Assembly (NCBI GenBank): GCA_001600455.1
Contig: BCKC01000004.1
Span: 4,328,915-4,392,914, forward strand
Reading direction: 5' to 3'
Length of the DNA stretch: 64,000 bases
Source: Endocalyx cinctus
Lineage: Eukaryota > Ascomycota > Sordariomycetes > Amphisphaeriales > Apiosporaceae
In this document: one piece after another, positions 1-11,623 of the stretch
How positions within the stretch are numbered: position 1 is the first letter of the stretch
How the letters are laid out: every line of letters begins with the position of its first letter
The notes under the pieces: generated by a model
Databases searched by the model: none
What the model was told of the DNA's origin: nothing
What the model saw: the letters and a program-made list of their open reading frames with translations, nothing else
Made by a program: the position numbers and the translations under genes

Positions 1-841
1 CAGGTTCGAAACGACGTTTCAGGGGATGCATGTCAGGATCAAGATTGAGAGGTTGAGGAGGTGGGATGACGGAATTATAGCTGCTCAGTCGTCTAGTGGT
101 TCGAACCGAAGCTAATTTGCAGTAGTCAGTACAAAAGGCCGAATTTTTCTTGCAATCATGTTCAAACAATTCCGCGGGGAGGCCCGCTACAAGATCTTGT
201 ATCAAGGAGGATCCAACGTCCAAATCATAGAATGGGTCCATACCAGGTCTCGCGGTTGGTGGCTGCTTTCGCGCACTATTCATATCTCTAAAGCTGATTT
301 TGCGCCTTATGCTACCGCGTATGCTACCCCTGAGACTTTTTAAGGGGCTCATCCTCCCGCTCGGTGGCTCTTCGTTTTTGAGTCGTTCCGTTCGTGGGTT
401 GACCATCGGCGGTCTGGCCTGGGTCTTAGCACCGGCGGTGAAGCTAAGATCATCTAGGAAGTTCTCCCTTTCGGCCGCAAACTTCACCAAGGCTTTATCG
501 AAATCGAAATCGGCTAGGAATCCCTCTTCATTGGGGATAATCAGCGGCTGGTTCGGGCGGATCGTAGCACTGCTCCTGTTACTTCTAGTGTTCCCGTCCA
601 CCTCCTCCAACGTATATATAGAATTTGTTATTGAGTTCTTCGACAAGCGGTTCTTGGAGTTCTGCCGAGAATGACGTGCCGAGTTTTTGCTGGGCGTGGC
701 AGTCTCCTCCGGTTCGCCATATTCTTCGATTGTAGTGTCTATCTGGGTAGATGTAGGTATGGTCGGGAAATCTTGAGCAGATATTGATTCGATGCCGGCG
801 ATCCAGAAGTAATCGGCGAGGGGTGCTGAAGAGTTATCCAT
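1..841 (-). CDS. DENN-domain-type protein, N-terminal part (cut by left edge)
   Basis: A frame opens at the ATG at 841 (MDNSSAPLADYFWIAGIES) and stays open for 280 codons to the left edge, so only the N-terminus is present. The visible part is a polar, probably disordered leader: Ser/Asn/Arg-rich around residues 45-75, acidic and Phe-rich around residues 100-115, a basic repeat-like stretch near residue 170 (RGSIRGSIRRKISF), then a segment ending in DPDMHPLKRRFEP. That last motif and the PLADYFWIAGI start resemble, from memory, large fungal proteins with uDENN/cDENN/dDENN domains, which act as Rab guanine-nucleotide exchange factors in membrane traffic. The DENN core itself would lie outside the window. 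The coding call is firm because of the long open frame and protein-like composition. The family name is an inference. Confidence 0.7.
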   Translation of the reverse strand, partial: MDNSSAPLADYFWIAGIESISAQDFPTIPTSTQIDTTIEEYGEPEETATPSKNSARHSRQNSKNRLSKNSITNSIYTLEEVDGNTRSNRSSATIRPNQPLIIPNEEGFLADFDFDKALVKFAAERENFLDDLSFTAGAKTQARPPMVNPRTERLKNEEPPSGRMSPLKSLRGSIRGSIRRKISFRDMNSARKQPPTARPGMDPFYDLDVGSSLIQDLVAGLPAELFEHDCKKNSAFCTDYCKLASVRTTRRLSSYNSVIPPPQPLNLDPDMHPLKRRFEP

Positions 842-2147
842 GGCATCGCAGGCCTCTGGCCAAATTTCTTATCTTTTATCGTATACAAATTTTGATTTTA
901 GGTACCGAGAAAAGAAAACAACAATCAACTTGCAGCAGATACAAGTAGCCGAACTAACATTTATGTAGTGCTTCTTGAAGGTGTCAGAGACTAGCCATGA
1001 ATGTACATGTCAAGCAATTCTGAAGCTAGGGCAAGTTGATTCTTTTTCTTTTTCTTTTTTTCTTGGTGATGGTCCAGGTGAGTCTTGCAATTTTCTTCTT
1101 CAGAAATGGCTGAAAAACAGATAATTGTAAAGGTCACACTCGTGGTGAATAAATTTTTTTTTAGGAGTTGGTACGTAGGAGGAAAGGTCGATTAGCGCTC
1201 CGAACTACTTGACGAGAGGTTATTAATGGCTCGAAAGAATACGGTACTTGAAATGTATCTTTGTGGTTTTTCCAAAACTGGTAAAATGTAACAGTTCGGT
1301 GTTGTAGTCTTGAATTCATTAAAAGACTCGATCGAGTAGAGAGGGTGATATGGTCGTACCTTGCCTTATTGGTGTTCAAGTATAAGTTACGCAGAGAAAT
1401 TTAGCAATTCGGGTATCCGACGATCTGGGTGGCCACACAATGATTGTTGAGACGAATGTCTTGAGTGTTTCTCCCTTTTTTATTTTCTTCCTTTAAGGTT
1501 CTTTTTTTTTAACGTTTGGGCGGGATCGGCGATATGTATTGACTTATCCGCCTTTTCCCTTCCCACTCCTGTTCCAAATGTGTGTATATAAATACGTATG
1601 CACAAAATGGTGGAGCTCGTGTATGCGCGCGTATGATTTTTGTTTATACAGTGTGGCCCAAAAAAAATTGGGAAGAAAGGGCCAAAAAACGATTAGACAA
1701 TTAAAAAAAATTGTCAACAGTCATGCATTGCAGGCTGCAACTGTTTCGAGGCACGTACAGCTTTCGGTTGCGCCGTTATCGATCGGAAAATATGTGCGGT
1801 ACTCAAGGTTGAATTTTGTGGTGTGATCGAATTGGTCTTTCAATATCGAGGGATCTGAGTATCATTGAGAGGAGGGGGAATGATTGCGGGATAAAATAGA
1901 TCCAATCCACACTACAGATAACGCATTTATTAAGTTATTAGGAAAGATTCTCGAAGGATGAGATAAGAACAGAAAAGTAGAAAAAAGAAAGAAAAGAAAA
2001 GAAAAAGAAAAACAAGAAACTAACAAAAAAAGAGGTGAAGCGCCAACGATGCAAAAGATGGAAAGGGAAAATAAAATAAAAATTAAAAAGATGGGAACGA
2101 TTGCCCGCCAATGTTCCAGGACTACTGGTCTTTTGGATTCAAGCACG

Positions 2148-2184
<37 letters not shown>

Positions 2185-3531
2185 ACGTAGTATATACTAT
2201 ATACAGATAGAGAGAGAGAGAGAGACACACACACACACACTCATACACTCATACACACATTGGATACATACATTACATGCACTACTTTTCAAATAAAGAT
2301 AGTAATAAATCTATAAGTATTAAAATAGCCAAATTGGTTGGCTAATGGATGTATTAGACCTGGATATTGGGTTGTTGTCAAATGTAAACCAAGGTTATGA
2401 AAGTCGTACTCCAATGAAAGATGAACTGTGAACGTTAAAGGGTTGCCAGACCTGTCAGGGGTTTAAATGTACTATTAGTGGAAGGGATGCGTATCTATAC
2501 TGCATTGGGTGAAGCGCGTTGTTGATAAAAAGGATCCTTGTGCAGGGTAAGGTGGGCTGGTGGGGTTGCAATGGGTTGCAATGGGTTGGACTTTTGGACC
2601 AGGATTGTATATACTGAACAACCATTTGACCCTTTTTTTTTTTTTCTAATTCTTCAATTATTATACACTACAAAATGACGCTGCAGCTATATATTACACT
2701 AAAGTAATTTATGTACCAAGTATAGTAGTGTAGTACAAATCATAGATGATATTTCCTAGTATATTGAATGTAATATCGTAGAATAGAAAGGGGTTTTACT
2801 TAGTAGTGAATACACGATGTACTGAGGTACGTACGTATAAGTAGATACTGTATATGCCTACTTACCTAAGTATACTTAACTTAGTAACGTATCACTAGTG
2901 TATGGTGTATTTCGTATACATCCTAGAAATATATGAAGTTTCAAAGTATTCAGAGCATGAACTTCTGATATCCTATCTCATATCCTAACTAGGGTATATC
3001 ACAGTAGATAGTTGGTTGTTCCATCAACATAATACCCATGTACAAGTATACAGGTAGATTACCCCAGTGACCAGATAAATCAGAAGATCAAGGGTACGAT
3101 ACTAGGATATCTTACCGGGTAAAAGATGACAAAATATTTGGTAGATCTCGTGGGAAAAAAAGAAAGGGAAAAAAAGAAAAAAGGAAGTGAGAATAAATGA
3201 GACACAACTTAGCATGTGCCTAAGCGTTTTACTAGTCTACTGTAGATTACCGGTAACTCGGTATTCTACACTTGTACTGTAAGGTACACTACCGTAGCGG
3301 TATTAGCGAGCGAAAACCTACGCTACATCAGTTGATCAGTATTCTAATACTAACACACTATCAGACTATGTACTATAATATGTACAATAGACTAGTACGT
3401 ATAGGTGGAATGTCAAACCAGCAGACCAGAATATTTCTCTCCGCGCCAGTTTTTTGGAGAAAAGTGTATCCACTTTGTCGCTATAGTAGTTCCATGGATA
3501 TATACAAGGATAATTGGTCAGTTTTCAACAA
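842..3531. other. AT-rich intergenic region, no gene seen
   Basis: About 2.7 kb between the DENN-type gene and the tRNA. It is rich in homopolymers (A/T runs near 1048, 1151, 1501 and 2633) and has a purine-rich tract at about 1979-2048. Short open frames occur on both strands, but they overlap one another and encode low-complexity or incoherent peptides. The 600 bp before the tRNA are AT-rich with many short TAGTA/GTATA words. The first few hundred bases probably hold the 5' UTR and promoter of the minus-strand gene on the left. Confidence 0.6.
2152..2259. repeat. Poly(A) run followed by (GA)n-(CA)n microsatellite
   Basis: A run of 31 A (2152-2182) is followed after a short AT-rich spacer by (GA)n at about 2206-2225. 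That runs directly into (CA)n at about 2226-2240 and two CATACACT-like units. It is a compound simple-sequence repeat in non-coding DNA, and its length is likely to vary between strains or between assemblies. Confidence 0.9.
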
Positions 3532-3605
3532 GGTCGGATGGTGTAGTTGGTTATCACGTCAGTCTAACACACTGAAGGTCCCCAGTTCGAGCCTGGGTTC
3601 GATCA
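3532..3605 (+). tRNA. tRNA-Val (anticodon AAC)
   Basis: The 74-nt sequence folds as a complete cloverleaf. The acceptor stem GGTCGGA (3532-3538) pairs with TTCGATC (3598-3604), with A3605 as discriminator. A short D-arm contains the AGTTGGTT loop. The anticodon stem TCAGT/ACTGA encloses the 7-nt loop CTAACAC, with anticodon AAC at 3566-3568. The T-arm is CCCAG-TTCGAGC-CTGGG. There is no intron. AAC (read as inosine AC) decodes valine GTT/GTC codons. The internal promoters (A box in the D-arm, B box GGTTCGA-like in the T-arm) are part of the gene. A run of T at about 3686 lies some 80 nt downstream and is probably too far to be the Pol III terminator; shorter T runs lie closer. Confidence 0.95.
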
Positions 3606-6600
3606 TTACTTTTGCGATTTTTGTTAATATCTATCACAAGATATTGATAGCATGAGATCTTCTCTTTTTCAGTTTTAATTCTTCTTTTTTTTTTTTTTTG
3701 AAATCTTAATCTACTCTTTCTCTTCGGGCATATATGAAGATCCGGTGTACTCGTTGCATATGTACGCATGCTTGCATAGGGTTTTGAATCTAGAATCTAG
3801 TATACTCAACACTGTCTGACTGTCTATCCTCTCAAGAGAGCACGCGCAACTATTACTAGGTAATTCTTCCAAAACCTGACGACATACATCATACCGCCGC
3901 GCATATCGTAATACTCACGCGATTACTTAAAAGACGCTTGACTCGTACGAGAATAACTCTTGGGGATCTGTGGATCTTAGGAGAATTAAATCCCAGGAGC
4001 TAAACCGGCATAGGTAGGTACCCGAACTTCACACACGTAAGGTAGCGTCGGTAGTCTCGTTGGGTTTTTTTCTTTTTTCTATTTTTTTTTTTTTTTTTTA
4101 GTTGATCCTTTAGTTTTCATGTAGTGTAGTACGTGGAAGCGGTTGAACGCGGACTGACGGCATGACCTACCCGTTACTACCGTAGTGTACAAAGGGACAA
4201 GAAAAAAAAAAAAAAAAAAAAAGGGTGTTTCGCTTCAACGCTGTTCCTGCATACGTAGCACATAATTAGGTAGGAATCCCTTTTTTTCGTTTGATTATTT
4301 CGCCTCAAAAGGTCTGGACTCTTGTTGATAATTTTGTTCCAAAATATTTAATTTATATCTATCGACAACCAAGTTGAGACGAAAAAAGGGGAACATCCAA
4401 CTTTCAGCTCGTATTTGGAGCCGCCATCGTAACATCGCTTGGAAGAACCAGCAAAAAATAACACACAAAAGGTGTGCTAGGAGTCAAATCCCTCTTTTTA
4501 TTTGATTATTATTATTTCTCTTATTTATTTTCTGTATCATACACTACTACATACGTACATACTCTGTACACAGTAGTATATTATCTGACTTATTTCAGAT
4601 AGTGGAGACGGACAACCGGACCCCCCTTGTCCCCTGTTATTCCTACACTATATACCCCCTCTTAATCCATTGCGACAAAACAGAAAAAAAGGGTAATCAG
4701 GAAAAAAAAAATACGACATTACTTGGTTGGATACATCACCCACCCCCTCACCCATCCCCCTACGCGGCCATTTCACACCGCAACCTTATCGCGAACTTTA
4801 CCGAGGGCAGATCGCAGGGAAACCTGGAGAGAGAACAGATGAACCCCTGCCGCAGCCTCAAAAAGTCAGTGCGTACGAATCTGTTCACCTTGACCGATCT
4901 TCTGCTCTTCTTTCTTTTACGAGAAGGACAAGGGGTCAGCAGGGGACTGGGGGAGAAGATGTCTGTTTCCATTTAAGGTATTCTGTACGGAAAAGGTTTT
5001 TTTTTTTTTTTTGGTGATATCGTACTTGCAGTTGTCGTTGTAGTATACACGTAGTTCACCGTAACATTTGTCACCGACCGACGCGGAGTATTCCGCTTGA
5101 AGGTCGTTGTTTTATCTCTACGGAGTACATCTATATCCATTTCTTTTTTTTTTTTTTTATTCCTCACGTTTCGATTGTAGTAGCATATGTGTACCTGCCT
5201 AGTACCTACATAGTGTAGTAGTAGGTACTAAGCTTTGGCATATCCATCGCAATATCGATCGAGGAATGAGAAACCAAAAGTGAACCACAACTGGGGCAGT
5301 AAAGGGGAGGGGGGTCGACGTGTCAAAATGCCAGCTAACCAATTGTTAAACAACGAAGCAGCATTAAAAGTGTTGCAGTTGTATTCAGGCACACGCATTT
5401 TGTTTATGTTCAATCACCGAACATACCTATGCATCCAACCTTTTTCAGTACCTTGCCGCCTGACACGTTCAAGGTCGGACCAATAGAATAAATAAATCAA
5501 TAAATTCTTCATCAATGATAAAGAAAAGGTCCAAAGAGAGAAGAAGAAAAAAAGATCCTTGCCCTATCAGTTTGATCAAAGACAACGAGGCGAAATACGC
5601 CACTGTAGGTAGCCACGGCGGATAACAGCCATTATGTTTCAGGCGTGTGGAGGGTGGGGTGGAGAGAGGGAAAACAGACGCTTATCAAGGGGTTCGGTTC
5701 CCTTATTCTTTTCGAGGTGGCTCGAATGTTTGTGCAAACGGCCTAACGGGGAAAATAGATATTGAAAACTATTCGCCCCCTTTTTTTTTTCTTTAATATT
5801 GTTTGACGAGCAGAAGAACGTTTGATTTGGATCGGTGATTCTATATTAAATAAATATTCTCCTGGGTCAGACCTCTTTTTATCACACTACGTCAAGTCTT
5901 GGCGGCCTGTATGTCGTAGTATATGTAATGTAGTTGGACACCCAATTAATTCTCCTATTTTCCCCTCGGCTCGTTTGGAACCATACCAACCTGCACCAAG
6001 GTTTACCACCTTTCCGGATGTATATTGGCATATGTTCCTTGCAGATCACTCGCCGGATGACATGTTCATCAAGCATCACCATCGTACGGGAGGTGTGAAA
6101 AAAGCTTACTACGTACTTCTTACAATCACGGTCAGTCACAGTTCAAAATATGATGTATGGATATATATGCACGCATATATCAAGCACAATGTGCTTACCT
6201 TGTAAGTAGATGCATCTGGTATATAGTATACACAGTACGTGCTCTGCTCAGGCGGCGAGTCTTCGATGAAATATTTCATTACCGTTCCTTGTGTAACCAC
6301 ATTGCTGTAGAGTAAGTAATTAGACTCGTCATTTTTGAAATCCGCGGGATGGTGACGTGATATGATCGGTTTCGGGCGTACGTACATACATACATATATT
6401 TGTATCATGATATTACACCCTCTTTGATTAAGAGCTGCAAGTCACGATAAGCTCTGCCGCTGAAGATAAAAATATCATATATTATCAAGTCACAATATAA
6501 TATGATTTTCCGGACCGCAAGCCGGTCCTCCAAGCCTGTTCCCTACACACGCTGCAACACCGCATATGACATTTGATACGGCGGGAAGCCAACGCTGCGT

Positions 6601-7731
6601 TTTTTTTTTTCTCTCCCTCGCTTGGGGCAATCAAGATGTAGTATGCTTTGCTTTTTTTCATGCTATCTTCGGATATTATGGGATCTGATTAGTAAACGAC
6701 ACTATTGCATTTAAGTCGAGTTATACTAGAAACAGATCCTGCATATTAAATCAGCGCCGCCGTGTTTTCTAGGCCAGACCAGACCATAAAAGCCACGTGC
6801 GAGAATATATTTAATCCCTTAAAGGAATCATCGCACCCGACAGAGTACGACGTCTGCGTGTGAGATGATACAAGATAAGCCCTTTCGCCTCTTCTCCTGT
6901 CCTGATTTCGCCTCGAAGAATCATCGATTGAGATGCTTATGTATACTAGGTATGATATATATCACCGAGCATGCGCGTGTCATGTTGTACCGCAGGGATT
7001 ACTGGTCCCGTGTGCATCGCTTCCTTCATCTAACCTCGATGTCCCGGGCAATAATACGCGGTTCATATAAAGGTGCTAGCTGATACACATGTATGTTGTA
7101 ATACACGGGATCGAAGACATGAGACGAGATACCGGATTCCCATGCCCTTCTTCCCACTCTACGTGATGTGGGTAGTGCAAATAGTCAGAGTAACTTAATA
7201 GACAAAAATAAATATAAATATAACGGTACTAGGATATTTCTGGGCTGGGGGCTTTATGTACACCACGTGTCTATTCCTTCATAGTGTACTCATCCTATTT
7301 ATCTTCTGAAATCGTTTCCTGCATTCACCTTACTTGATGTTTCCTCAATGTCAGCGAATCACGAGAGGGAACCTTATAATAAGTACCGAGTAGATTATTC
7401 ATATAAAAGTCCATTGGCGTGCATTGAAGACTTCATTTGTGTTACGTATAGGTAGAATGCGATGACGAGCAAGGGCATCCGCCACACTTCTTACAATACC
7501 CATACAGTTATATAGGAATGCCCATACGAAGGGATGGCTGTTAGTCAGCACGACACTCATAGATAGAATACCTCTCCTGACTAATTTCGTAGTTCAAGTA
7601 CTGCCTCACTGGGGGACACATAGAAAATGATTGTATAGGGAATAACGTAGGATATTGAACAGTATACAACGTACATGCGACATATATATGCCACCCATAT
7701 TTCATGGATGTGCATCTACCTTATGTATCCC
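3606..7731. other. Long intergenic region, no convincing gene
   Basis: About 4.1 kb of AT-rich sequence with poly(T) or poly(A) runs near 3687, 4083, 4203, 4998 and 5145, and GTACCTAC/TAGGTAC words near 5205-5230. Open frames of 60-127 codons occur (for example near 4602-5017 and 5822-6205). They overlap on both strands, lack recognisable motifs and have no splice-linked partners I could join. I see no RNA gene beyond the tRNA at its left end. The last few hundred bases are probably the 3' flank of the minus-strand TRAPPC13-like gene. Confidence 0.5.
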
Positions 7732-8953
7732 TCATCTCACAACCCTCGTCCCCAGTTTCCCCGTAGACAAGAACCCCTTATTCCCCATCTCGCTCCTCCA
7801 ACCTATCCCCAGCACGCCGAAGACGATCCTACCATCCTTATCTTCCTCCACGACCGGCGCGTCATCCCCATCATCTCCCGCCAGCTCCTCGACGACGAAG
7901 CAGCACTGCTCGACCTCGCCCGGGTGCAGAACAGGTTTCGGACCGCCCGTAACGATCCAATTGCAATCGCGGTACTTGAGCCCCTTTTCGACCTCGAGAC
8001 CCACGCGCTCCAGCTGTATGACGTCCTCGGAACAATTTTCTAGCTGTGCTTCCATAACCCATCTTCTCCTATTTCCGTCGTTGCCGCCGTCGCTATTCTT
8101 CGTCGTTGCACTCGACGACGATGGCGGCGAGGGAGGTAAATTTCCGACTTTCGTCCTCACGATCAACGACCCTTTACATATGAACTGGTATAACTTCCTA
8201 AACGTCCTCGTCCGACCGGACGTCTCCGTCCCCTCGTAATACGAGACCGTCACCGCCAGGATGTGATTCCCTTCCTCCTTGAGGTCGAAGTTGACGATCC
8301 GCTGGAGCGTCTGACCGGATTCTAAGTCCTTTCCCCTCGGATGCCCTTCCTTCCCCTCCTTCCCCTCCTCCTCTTCCTCCTCATCCGAAGATCCCGAGAG
8401 GACTAATTTCTGGGCCGCGCCCGCGGTCGGCGTCTTCATCTCGGCCTCGATCCGCACGTCGCGTATAAACTTCTTCTTTTGCTGCTGCTGTTGTGACGGC
8501 GCCGGAGCCGATGATGCCGCGCCGTGATCCGCCACGGCAGACAGCGGCGTCTGCGTATCGTCGACGCCGCCCGGCCCGAAAAGCGGCACGTCGTGGTTCG
8601 CGCAGAGCGTGCAGCTGAACGTCTCCCCTACGTACGCCGACCCGAAAGAGGGCGGTAGGTTTAGTATGGGGCTGAGGAGGAACGGGCTCGGGTTCGTGTC
8701 GCCATTGGTGCTGTATGCGAAGGACGCCGGCAGGACGTCGGATTGGTTGGATAGAGGGGTCGTGAGAGGGTATTGGGCTACTAGGGATGGCCGCGAGAGC
8801 CTTCAGACGGAAATGATATATCGTTAGTGACCTGCGAAAGAACTAGAGCTTTTGCGCTGCGATAAGTGGGATTATCGTGGCTTACCGGAGTACTTTGAGG
8901 GAAACTGAGTGTGGCTCCTTGGTATCAATGGATGGGTATCGTTGGTGACTCAT
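7732..8953 (-). CDS. TRAPPC13-like (DUF974) trafficking complex subunit
   Basis: Two exons are read on the minus strand: 8953-8886 and 8800-7732, with an 85-nt intron (GTAAGC donor, CTAAC branch point, AAG acceptor). They give 378 residues. Joining the exons restores VSLKVLRLSRPSL at the start. Further on come PPSFGSAYVGETFSCTLCAN (about residues 72-91) and, at the end, FGVLGIGWRSEMG and FLSTGKLGTRVV, which are the hallmarks I know for the DUF974/TRAPPC13 family. These proteins are accessory subunits of the TRAPP tethering complex at the Golgi, which acts in Rab activation and autophagy. The middle holds family-atypical low-complexity stretches: a poly-Gln/Lys run after a Pro/Ala/Ser-rich segment, and a poly-Glu stretch near residue 150. 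An internal GTG at 8589 looks like a possible start, but the conserved N-terminus continues upstream of it. Confidence 0.88.
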
Positions 8954-9494
8954 TCTTTAAGAGTTCTCGTGAAGACAGATATTATTACATTCACATTTCT
9001 ACACCATACTGGATCAATAAAAGCTTTTTGTTATGAGTAGATCTCTAGAGACAGCTAATCTATGGTAGGTTGAATCTGATATGATGGCAGAGTAGGCGTA
9101 ACTAAAGAGGTAACATTAGCTGAGCACTTATTAGCTATGTAGGGCTGTTAGGACCGCTGTTAGGTAGGCCAGGGCGTAAAAGTAAGCTAAGATTAGATAT
9201 CGATATGATCTTATCGGGAATACCGTAGGGCAGATATTGCGTCACTCATTCATTATTCAGTGGGGACTGGATGATCTACATTCAAGCTGAAATTAGACTA
9301 GGGCCTTGGTGAGCTTTTGCTAATGAACTACATAGTACACATGCCAATGCAATACAATTCTGTGGAAAACCAGAGTATTGCTTTTTTAAGCCCATGACGA
9401 AATTATTTCTACTCTTTCATATGAGATACCCCTGTCCTAAATTTAAGGTATCCAGTCAATCTTATCGCCAGTAACTCATTCGCAAACCAGACCG
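8954..9494. other. Intergenic region between two minus-strand genes
   Basis: About 540 bp, AT-rich. It would contain the promoter and 5' UTR of the TRAPPC13-like gene and the 3' UTR of the KH-domain gene. I see no open frame or structured element worth naming. Confidence 0.5.
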
Positions 9495-11623
9495 TTACAT
9501 TCCAGGGGGTGGAGGAACCTGAGGACAACAGTTAGTCTTAAAACCAGAAAATATATACATATATATATATATGTATATTTCTTTTTTTCATTATGAAGTA
9601 AACTTACGGCATTATAACCACCCGTAGGAGGCGAACCAGAAGGAGGAGGAGGTGGTGGTGGAGGTGGAGCGGCACCACCAGGAGGAGGCGGGGGAGGGGC
9701 TTCAGTTGGCGGAGGAGGGGGAGGTGAGGCCGAGGCACCTGGAGCTGGCGGAGCAGGCGATCCTTGCTGAGCAGCTTGTGCAGCAGCATAATACTGCTGA
9801 TAGTATTGCATATACCTAAAAGTTATAAATTAGTAACGGAGCAGGATGGACAAAGGGTTATATCACTAACGCAGCATAGCCACCGTAGGCGGCGTACGGA
9901 TCTTGGCCACCATAATATTGTGCGTATTGAGCTGCGTAGTCGTTGTTTCCGGCCGCTGGGCTACCGGCACCAGGGGGCGCAGGCGAAGCAGAATTACCTC
10001 CCGGAGCCGGAGAGTTATTGTAACCTTGGTAATTGTTGTAGGAACCCGAGTTGTGGTTATCATGTCGATCCTGATGGTGGTACCTGTTTCCGTAAGGCCT
10101 CTGGTTATAACCCTCGTTGTTGCCATGACCATGACCACCGAAGTGCTGTGGTCGGGGTGGGCGAGCTTTAAACTCCTCATATTGCTCCTTGACATTAGCT
10201 AGCAGATCTTCGCAAAGGTCTTTCGCCTTGTCTACCATTTCTTGCTCAGGTCCACTGATATAGGTTAGCGAGAAAAGTCAACTGTAATACGTACGTGGCA
10301 AAGCCAATAAGTTCCACAACTTACGCAACATGAAGGTACATGTCGTCGTCGCTCTCGCGACCTGTTGATGACTCGATATACCCAGAGCCACGTCCCTTTA
10401 TTTGAACACGGCAGCGGGTTTCCTGCTGGATGTGTTTCACATAGGAACCGCCGTGTCCTACAACCTGTGCGCGTAGGTTGAAACCTTGAATAGGCTCGAG
10501 GTTTATCGGTATCTTTGCTTCCGGCCATTTACGCTACAAATTGTTAATAGACTTGGATTGCTTCACGTGAAGAGTATAAGCAACTTACGCGTCCGTACTC
10601 GTCCCTCTCAACCGGCTGCTGCTCCTGATCCCTACGACGGAAGCGGCGCTCGTCCACCAGATTAGGGAGTTCTTGCTTCATTAGTTCCTCGATCTTGGCT
10701 ATCGCCTTATCGAGGCCAGCCTTGCTAGTACTCGTGACGTGGAGATACAAGGGAGGTTGCTGGGAATGGTGAGCTACAGTTCTTATCAAAAAATCGAGGG
10801 AAAACAGAACTTACCGAAGGTGTAGCCATGCTCTTATCGGGATAATAGTTGCCTCGGGTAGTGACATCTTTAAAAGTCAACAATGGTCCTATCATACGAA
10901 ATCAATAAAACAAACTGGGAGGTGTATCGTACCAGCTCCGGTCTCATCTTTAATCTAAATCACACGGAGGTCAGCAGATGCCACAGATGGGACTCGTATG
11001 CGAGCTAGTAAATGCTTCCATGGTAAGCAGAACTGTTCGCACACGATGATAGTACAACTACTACTAGGAGAGAAAACCACCAGCCACGGGGGTGTAAAGT
11101 CTGGGATCAATCAGTAGAAATAAGCCGAGGGTTCTATTTACCATCTTTTGTGTAGATCCTTTAGTCAGTAGGTAGCGATTGCGCAAGTCGTTGACTTCGA
11201 TATCTTTGATATAATCTCCATCTGCAATGTATACTTCGCCATTGATATTACCGCCCGAGGCGCCGGGTTGGTTCGGACCGGGGGACGAGCTAGATTTGAT
11301 AGGCGGAACGTCGACATGTTGAATTCCCTTCTTGGCTTGAATCTGGGCGTTGATTTTCGCCGCAGCGGCGGCTATCGCAAAAAGTCAGCGTTTGGAAGTT
11401 TTAGGTGGTAGGGAGAAGAAAGAATAGTATACTAACCAGCGGCGGCTGCAGGATCTACGGTGTCGGCATCTTTACCACCTAGCGGACTGCGATCTCGCGC
11501 ACTATCTGCTTTCTTCGCGGGAGGTGAACGAGATCTGCGATCAAATCTCGAACGTCGCGGAGGGTCAGGCTCTGTTTGGTCGAAGCGGGATCGCTTGACG
11601 GAACGGCGCTCAGAGTCGTCCAT
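9495..11623 (-). CDS. KH-domain RNA-binding protein, KHDC4/BLOM7-like
   Basis: Nine exons can be joined without frame conflict: 11623-11437, 11371-11142, 10954-10933, 10888-10815, 10759-10589, 10533-10325, 10254-9871, 9815-9608 and 9518-9495. They give 502 residues. The N-terminus is a short RS/charged region (KRSRFDQ, RSRSPP). Next comes a first KH-like unit (DIEVNDLRNRYLLTKGSTQ, then the GAGP micro-exon region and PLYLHVTS). A second KH domain has the GxxG-type loop (AQVVGHGGSYVKHIQQETR) and the KGRGSGYIES motif typical of KHDC4/BLOM7, a splicing-associated RNA-binding protein. The C-terminus is Gly/Asn/Tyr-rich (NNYQGYNN, YAAQYAQYYGG) and ends in poly-Pro and PPPPGM. It is probably nuclear, in pre-mRNA processing. 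Exon 3 is only 22 nt and the last exon only 24 nt, but both are fixed by frame, splice sites and family motifs. Confidence 0.88.

Noticed and set aside
1862..2146. 94-codon hydrophobic minus-strand frame
   Set aside because: It is the complement of an A/G-rich low-complexity tract; the Phe/Leu/Ser-rich peptide is a composition artefact.
4602..5017. Overlapping frames of 70-124 codons on both strands
   Set aside because: Three frames overlap over the same bases, none has motifs, and two run into homopolymers.
5822..6408. Frames of 127, 85 and 90 codons in spacer DNA
   Set aside because: They are antisense to each other, have no recognisable domain or splice partner and show AT-rich random composition.
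8589..8591. GTG as start of the TRAPPC13-like gene
   Set aside because: The conserved N-terminus continues upstream through an intron to an ATG at 8953.
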